From contig CALFWN010000295.1 in the NCBI GenBank assembly GCA_937928335.1, forward strand, positions 1-9,446: a stretch of 9,446 nucleotides of DNA, in the 5' to 3' direction. Position 1 is the stretch's first letter. Each line of letters begins with the position of its first letter. The position numbers and the translations under genes were made by a program. The DNA comes from an uncultured Litoreibacter sp. (lineage in GTDB: Bacteria; Pseudomonadota; Alphaproteobacteria; Rhodobacterales; Rhodobacteraceae). Below are positions 5,401 through 9,446 of the stretch, piece by piece. The notes beneath the pieces were generated by a model, which was not told the origin of the DNA, made no database searches, and worked only from the letters and a program-made list of their open reading frames with translations.

Positions 5401-6264
5401 CTAGGCTTCTTCGGCCAGAAGTGCCTGCAGCCCAGCCTTGTAATCCGGGTAAAGCAACGTGACCCCCAGCTCGGATTTGATCAACGTGTTTCTGACCTTT
5501 TTCGACTCGGCATAGAAGCTGCGGGCCATTGGCGACATGTCGGCCTGCTCGAACGGGATGGCGGGCGGGATGGGCAGGCCCAACAGCTTTGCGGCATGGG
5601 CGATGACGTCCTCGGGGGGTGCGGGGTCATCATCGCACAGGTTGTAGATCGCGCCGGGTCTTGGCGTGAGAATGGAGGCTTTCAGCACCTGCGCGATATC
5701 GGCGACATGGATGCGGCTGAACAGCTGGTTTTTCTTGATAATCCGCCGCGCCGTGCCGTTGCGCAGCTTGGAGAACGGCCCGCGACCGGGGCCATAGATG
5801 CCTGCCAGCCGGAAGATATGCAGCGGCAGCCCGGCGCGATTGGCCAGCGCTTGCCATGCAGCCTCTGCCTTGACCCGCGCCTCGCCACGTTTGGTGCTGG
5901 GCGAAAGTGGCGTTGTCTCATCGACCCAGCCGCCGCCATGATCGCCGTAGACGCCTGTCGTCGACAGGTAGCCGATCCATTCAAGATGTTGCCCATGCTG
6001 GGCAATCTGATCCTCAAGCCCGGCCAGAACCGGGTCACCTGCCTCACCGGGCGCGGTTGAGACCAGCATATGCGTGGCCGATTTGATTGTCGGAACCATG
6101 TCGGTGCCGGGCCATAGGATTGGGACAACACCGGGCGTGGTCAGGGCCTCCGCCTTCTCCGGGCTGCGGGTCGTTGCGGTGACCTTCCAGTTTTCCGGCG
6201 TCAGCAGTTTGACCAAGGCCTGCGCGGAATACCCGTGACCAAAGCTCAGAAGATGATGTGTCAT
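5401..6264 (-). CDS. SDR / NAD-dependent epimerase-like protein
   Basis: A 287-residue Rossmann-fold protein of the atypical extended SDR group (YeeZ-like). The N-terminal [10 protein letters not shown] (8-17) is the dinucleotide-binding loop. Further marks are [16 protein letters not shown] (101-116), [13 protein letters not shown] (152-164) and [13 protein letters not shown] (182-194), standard late-domain features. The canonical active-site YxxxK is not present: the Tyr106 region reads YGDHG, so catalysis is uncertain. Substrate unknown. The open frame extends to 6285, but the ATG at 6264 is preferred because AAGGAGG lies 5 nt upstream and the codon overlaps the queG stop as ATGA. Translation is therefore probably coupled to queG. 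It is the last gene of the GST-queG-SDR run. Confidence 0.85.
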   Translation of the reverse strand: MTHHLLSFGHGYSAQALVKLLTPENWKVTATTRSPEKAEALTTPGVVPILWPGTDMVPTIKSATHMLVSTAPGEAGDPVLAGLEDQIAQHGQHLEWIGYLSTTGVYGDHGGGWVDETTPLSPSTKRGEARVKAEAAWQALANRAGLPLHIFRLAGIYGPGRGPFSKLRNGTARRIIKKNQLFSRIHVADIAQVLKASILTPRPGAIYNLCDDDPAPPEDVIAHAAKLLGLPIPPAIPFEQADMSPMARSFYAESKKVRNTLIKSELGVTLLYPDYKAGLQALLAEEA

Positions 6265-7289
6265 GGCAGCCTCCTTGCAGCCCATTGCGCGGCGTCGGCG
6301 ACGCTCGCGTCCGGGTCCTGGGTCAGGTCTTGCGCCACGGGCCTAAGCCGCGCGGCACCGGAATTTCCAATGGCGTAAAGCACATTGCGCACAAAGCGGT
6401 TGCGTCCGATGCGCTTGATCGGCGAGCCGCTGAAACGCGCGCGAAAGGCCGTGTCATCAAGCACCGCCATCTCGGCCAGTTTGGGCAGGGTCAGGTCATC
6501 GCGGGCAGCATAGCGCAGTTCGGTTGCCGTTTTGGCGAACTTGTTCCAAGGGCAGATCGCAAGGCAGTCATCGCATCCATAGATGCGGTTTCCCATCTTC
6601 TCGCGCAGATCAATATCCACCGGGCCGTGATGTTCGATCGTCAGGTAAGAGATACATTTGCGGGCATCCAGCTGGAAAGGTGCGGGGAAGGCGTCGGTTG
6701 GGCAGATGTCGAGACAGGAGGTGCAGGTGCCGCAATTTTCAACCCCCGGCGCGTCAGGCTCCAGCTCAAGCGTGGTGAAGATTGCGCCAAGGAAAAACCA
6801 GTTGCCCAGATTGCGCGACAACAGGTTGGTATGTTTGCCCTGCCACCCAAGCCCCGCCGCGGCGGCCAGAGGTTTTTCCATCACGGGAGCAGTGTCCACA
6901 AAGACCTTGATCTCGCTGCCCGGCGCTTGGTCAATCAGCCAGCGCCCAACCCGTTTGAGCCGCTTTTTCACCAGATCATGATAGTCACGGTTGCGCGCAT
7001 AGACGGAGATATTGGCCGCATCACGATGCGCCAGATTTTCCATCGGGTCATGATCGGGCGTGTAGGCCTCTGCCAGCATTATGACCGATCTTGCCTCGGG
7101 CCAAAGCGCCGCGGGGTTGCCGCGCCATGCTTTGCGGTCCTGCATCCATGCCATCTGGCCGTGGCGGCCTTGCTCAAGAAACCGCTCAAGCCGGGGCATG
7201 GCCCGCGCGATGGCGTCCGGGCGGCACAGGCCCATATCGGAGAAACCTTCGGACAGGGCCTGCGCGCGTAGCCGGGCTTTCAGGCTCAA
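6261..7289 (-). CDS. queG: Epoxyqueuosine reductase QueG
   Basis: QueG carries out the final step of queuosine synthesis, reducing epoxyqueuosine to queuosine at wobble position 34 of tRNAs with GUN anticodons. It uses a cobalamin cofactor and two [4Fe-4S] clusters. The 342-residue protein has [12 protein letters not shown] (131-142), whose Asp132 matches the catalytic aspartate; the ferredoxin-like motif [12 protein letters not shown] (Cys186, 189, 192, 196); Cys212 in [11 protein letters not shown]; and [11 protein letters not shown] (Cys239, 242, 246). The C-terminal [16 protein letters not shown] (296-311) resembles the HEAT-like repeat. The start is a TTG at 7289 that overlaps the GST stop as TTGA; no good ribosome-binding site precedes it, and the next Met (residue 19) would cut into the conserved N-terminus. 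Coupling to the GST gene is the likely initiation route. Confidence 0.95.
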   Translation of the reverse strand: MSLKARLRAQALSEGFSDMGLCRPDAIARAMPRLERFLEQGRHGQMAWMQDRKAWRGNPAALWPEARSVIMLAEAYTPDHDPMENLAHRDAANISVYARNRDYHDLVKKRLKRVGRWLIDQAPGSEIKVFVDTAPVMEKPLAAAAGLGWQGKHTNLLSRNLGNWFFLGAIFTTLELEPDAPGVENCGTCTSCLDICPTDAFPAPFQLDARKCISYLTIEHHGPVDIDLREKMGNRIYGCDDCLAICPWNKFAKTATELRYAARDDLTLPKLAEMAVLDDTAFRARFSGSPIKRIGRNRFVRNVLYAIGNSGAARLRPVAQDLTQDPDASVADAAQWAARRLP

Positions 7290-7951
7290 AAATCAAGGTC
7301 CGAGTAATGTTCGGGCTGCGGGAAGCCCGAGACCTGATCAGCCAGAAGCGACCGGAAGGCCGGGCGCGACTTGATCTTGGCGTACCAGTCCTTGACGTTC
7401 TCGTTCCGGTTCCAGTCGATGTCCCGGATATAATCAAGGCAGGAGAAATGCGCGGCAGCGGTAAAATCAGCCAGCGTCATGTGATCCCCTGCCAGCCAGC
7501 GCCGTTGATCCAGAAGCCAGCCCATATAGTCGATATGGTATTTGACCTGCTGCGCGCCCTGCTTGACGTTGCGGCTTTCAGGATAGCCTTGCCCCATGAT
7601 CTTTTTGTTGACCCGCTCGTAAAGCAGTTTTGAGGTCACCTCGTTGTGGAACTTGTCGTCAAACCAGAATACGAGCCGCCGGACCTCCGCGCGGTCCTCG
7701 GGTTTTTGCGGCAGCAGTGGCGGGTCGGGCAGAACCTCTTCGAGGTATTCGCAAATGGCCTGGCTGTCGCTGAGCGTCTGGCTGTCGATCTTGAGGACCG
7801 GGACCTTGCCCGCCGGGTTGCGGCGCATGAATTCAGCGGATTGTTCCCAGTATCGTTCCTCGATCAGCTCCACCTCGACCTTCTTTTCGGCAAGGACAAG
7901 CCGTACCTTGCGGCAAAACGGGGAGAGCGGAACGTGGTACAAACGGTTCAT
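7286..7951 (-). CDS. Glutathione S-transferase family protein
   Basis: A 221-residue, two-domain GST. The thioredoxin-like N-terminal domain (1-75) has [11 protein letters not shown] (8-18) with Ser10 and Cys13 as candidate glutathione-contact residues, the cis-proline in GKVPVL (48-53) and the DSQAI glutathione-binding block (62-66). The helical C-terminal domain includes [15 protein letters not shown], the usual structural motif. Substrate is unknown; GSTs of this type conjugate or reduce electrophiles in the cytoplasm. The ATG at 7951 has only a weak GGA ribosome-binding site 7 nt away. It is 58 nt downstream of mtgA on the same strand, and its stop overlaps the queG start by 4 nt. Confidence 0.93.
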   Translation of the reverse strand: MNRLYHVPLSPFCRKVRLVLAEKKVEVELIEERYWEQSAEFMRRNPAGKVPVLKIDSQTLSDSQAICEYLEEVLPDPPLLPQKPEDRAEVRRLVFWFDDKFHNEVTSKLLYERVNKKIMGQGYPESRNVKQGAQQVKYHIDYMGWLLDQRRWLAGDHMTLADFTAAAHFSCLDYIRDIDWNRNENVKDWYAKIKSRPAFRSLLADQVSGFPQPEHYSDLDF

Positions 7952-8009
7952 GGATCAATCCAGGGGCAATCAAAGCATGGCACCGTCATCGCAATCTTAC
8001 TTGGGTTTT

Positions 8010-8741
8010 TCAACCTTCGAAACATGCGCTGCGCCCGTCTCGGCGGATCGTTTCAGCCCCGCTTCTGATCTGACGGGCCCGTTTTTGCAGAAATGGCGTG
8101 GGGCGTTTTGCGGATCGTGCCTTCGGGTTTGGCAAAACCGCCGCGAGGGCCGCTGCCTGCCCCGCGCTCAGATCCCTGGCATCAACACCAAAATACCACC
8201 GCGCGGCGGCAGCCACGCCGAAGACACCTTCGTCAAATTCCGCGATGTTCATATAGACCTCCAGGATACGCTGCTTGGACCAGATCGCCTCCATCACAGG
8301 GGTCAGGCCGGCCTCCATCGCTTTGCGCAGATAGTTTCGACCATGCCAGAGAAACACGTTCTTCACGGTTTGCTGTGACAGGGTCGAGGCGCCGCGTTTG
8401 CCCCCGTCTTCCAGCGCGTCACGGATCGCCTCCATGTCGAAGCCCCAATGGGTGCAGAAATTGGCATCTTCCGCCGCGACGATGGCGCGGGGCATATGGG
8501 GAGAGATACCGTCGAAATCGCGCCATTCGCGATTGATCCCTTCCAGCCGGGCACTTTCCTGCAGCATGTAGATCGTCGTCGGCGGGTTGATCACCGCATA
8601 GGCCACAATCCACAGCGCAAAGAGCGCGAGCACAACCAGCAGCCCGCGCCAGACCCATTTCAGGACCAGATAAGGCGCGGCTCCGATCCACCAGAACACG
8701 GATCTTTTGGCTTGGGATTTCTTTTTTGCTGCTTTGGCCAC
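8010..8741 (-). CDS. mtgA: Monofunctional biosynthetic peptidoglycan transglycosylase
   Basis: This 243-residue GT51 enzyme polymerises lipid II into glycan strands at the outer face of the inner membrane. A basic cytoplasmic start (AKAAKKKSQAKR) is followed by one membrane segment (about 33-51). The GT51 motifs are VAAEDANFCTHWGFD (88-102, catalytic Glu91), GASTLSQQTVKN (117-128), RKAMEAG (139-145, Glu143 in the second catalytic position) and KQRILEVYMNIAEF (156-169), followed by GVFGVAAAARWYFG. There is no transpeptidase domain, so it is MtgA rather than a class A PBP. The start is a GTG at 8741 with no clear ribosome-binding site. It lies first in the minus-strand run with GST, queG and the SDR gene, and is divergent from the cytochrome c' gene. 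Confidence 0.95.
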   Translation of the reverse strand: MAKAAKKKSQAKRSVFWWIGAAPYLVLKWVWRGLLVVLALFALWIVAYAVINPPTTIYMLQESARLEGINREWRDFDGISPHMPRAIVAAEDANFCTHWGFDMEAIRDALEDGGKRGASTLSQQTVKNVFLWHGRNYLRKAMEAGLTPVMEAIWSKQRILEVYMNIAEFDEGVFGVAAAARWYFGVDARDLSAGQAAALAAVLPNPKARSAKRPTPFLQKRARQIRSGAETIRRDGRSACFEG

Positions 8742-8747
8742 CGGAAA

Positions 8748-8776
8748 ACTCTATCGCGCTGCGCAGGCCCGTCCAA
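8748..8776 (-). promoter_or_regulatory. Possible promoter for mtgA, implying a leaderless transcript
   Basis: On the minus strand, TTGGAC (8776-8771), a 17-nt spacer and TAGAGT (8753-8748) resemble promoter boxes. Only six bases lie between the -10 box and the GTG start, so the predicted transcript would begin at or near the start codon. The -35 matches only TTG and the hypothesis is weak, but it fits the absence of a ribosome-binding site. Confidence 0.25.
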
Positions 8777-8842
8777 CACGAGACCGCGTGCTTGTCGAAC
8801 TTATCTGTTGACCGCGGCCTCGGGCCAACACAAGTCTTTCAT

Positions 8843-9289
8843 ATGAAAAATTTTACCCTGCCGATCGCATTTGTCGCCGTTTTCGCGGCCCCCGCCGCAC
8901 TGTCTCATTCCGGGGTGAAAGACCCGCAGGTGATGGCACGGATGCAGCTGATGAGCCTTGTTGCGAACGACATGAAGATTTTGGGCGGAATGGCCAAGGG
9001 GGCCATCGCGTTTGATCTTGCACGGGTGCAGGCGCGGGCGGCCTCTCTGGAGCAGCACGCAACTGATACGTTACGCCTGTTCGAGCCGCAGGCCAATGAC
9101 CCGAAATCGGAAGCCAAGCCCGTGATCTGGGAAGACTGGGACGATTTCTCTGCGAAGGCGCGCGAGATGGAAGAGACAGCCAGGCAGCTTGGATTGATCA
9201 CCACTGAGGGCGCGTTCGGGGCGGCATTTCGCATGGTGGGCCAGACCTGCACCGCTTGCCACGAGACCTATCGGATCAACACAAACTGA
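8843..9289 (+). CDS. Cytochrome c' family protein
   Basis: A 148-residue exported class II c-type cytochrome. The signal peptide covers about 1-21 (MKNFTLPIAFVAVFAAPAALS), placing the mature four-helix-bundle protein in the periplasm. The heme motif CTACH (Cys136, Cys139, His140) lies near the C-terminus, as expected for cytochrome c', and the segment AKPVIWEDWDDF (91-102) is typical. Family members bind NO or CO at a five-coordinate heme and may protect against nitric oxide, though a specific role here is not shown. The frame is open from 8726, but the ATG at 8843 starts the signal peptide directly. The ribosome-binding site is weak. It is divergent from mtgA and convergent with the I78 inhibitor gene, 9 nt apart. 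Confidence 0.92.
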   Translation: MKNFTLPIAFVAVFAAPAALSHSGVKDPQVMARMQLMSLVANDMKILGGMAKGAIAFDLARVQARAASLEQHATDTLRLFEPQANDPKSEAKPVIWEDWDDFSAKAREMEETARQLGLITTEGAFGAAFRMVGQTCTACHETYRINTN

Positions 9290-9298
9290 CGGCGCAGC

Positions 9299-9446
9299 CT
9301 AGCCGCAGATGACCCGGGTGACGACGCCATTGGCGTCGACATGGAAATTCACCCGGTCCGCGACATAGATTTGGGATACGATCTCTCCGGGGCGGATCAC
9401 GCGGGTCGTGACGCCGTCCGGCACAAAGATCGCGGCAAATTCCTGC
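9299..9446 (-). CDS. I78-family peptidase inhibitor, 3' end only
   Basis: The last 48 codons before a TAG stop (9301-9299) are visible; the start lies beyond the right edge. The residues VIRPGEIVSQIYVADRVNFH and the terminal GVVTRVICG match the end of I78 inhibitors (RxIxPG, then DRxNxxxD, then CG at the C-terminus). Complete members are short, about 90-110 residues, usually exported and often lipidated, and inhibit serine proteases. The export signal cannot be checked here. The stop is 9 nt from the end of the cytochrome c' gene. Confidence 0.75.
   Translation of the reverse strand, partial: QEFAAIFVPDGVTTRVIRPGEIVSQIYVADRVNFHVDANGVVTRVICG

Noticed and set aside
6258..7271. 337-codon open frame on the plus strand opposite queG
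   Set aside because: It is the antisense shadow of queG, which has all Fe-S cysteines; the plus-strand translation has no recognisable domain and is Arg/Gly/Ala-rich as expected of GC-rich antisense frames.

Overview
The window looks like a chromosomal, mostly housekeeping stretch from an alphaproteobacterium, most likely the Rhodobacteraceae (Roseobacter group). The reasons are moderately high GC, tight gene packing, and a gene set typical of that family: an IalB-type invasion-associated protein, a Hint_2 protein, a C-terminal-CxxCH cytochrome c', an I78 inhibitor, Tat-type L,D-transpeptidases and a GST-queG-SDR cluster. No transposase, integrase, phage gene, CRISPR array, rRNA or tRNA is visible, and I do not see a clearly new multi-gene system.

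Layout, left to right. (1) 1-473, minus: 5' part of an L-asparaginase of the Rhizobium etli type, divergent from (2) 639-1169, plus: an exported IalB-family protein. It is followed by (3) about 1244-1849, plus: a short stand-alone Hint-domain protein, and (4) 1949-3139, plus: rlmN, a radical SAM 23S rRNA/tRNA methyltransferase. (5) 3224-3400, minus: a 58-residue exported or membrane small protein with its own recognisable promoter and a strong UUCG-capped terminator shared with the end of rlmN. (6) 3553-5305: an envelope block of L,D-transpeptidase (minus), CAP-domain lipoprotein (plus) and L,D-transpeptidase lipoprotein (minus). (7) 5401-8741, all minus, transcribed right to left: mtgA (peptidoglycan glycosyltransferase), a glutathione S-transferase, queG (epoxyqueuosine reductase) and an SDR/epimerase-like protein. 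The last three are joined by 4-nt stop/start overlaps. (8) 8843-9289, plus: cytochrome c', converging on (9) 9299-9446, minus: the 3' end of an I78-family peptidase inhibitor.

How the genes relate. Four products act on or near the cell wall: two YkuD L,D-transpeptidases, the CAP lipoprotein and MtgA. Two act on RNA: RlmN methylates A2503 of 23S rRNA and probably A37 of some tRNAs, and QueG completes queuosine at tRNA position 34. The most interesting items are the small exported protein at 3224-3400 with its ATGTAATG start region, the stripped-down Hint protein, the L,D-transpeptidase/CAP/L,D-transpeptidase block, and the TTGA/ATGA coupled GST-queG-SDR genes. All functional calls rest on motif recognition by eye; no database search was run.
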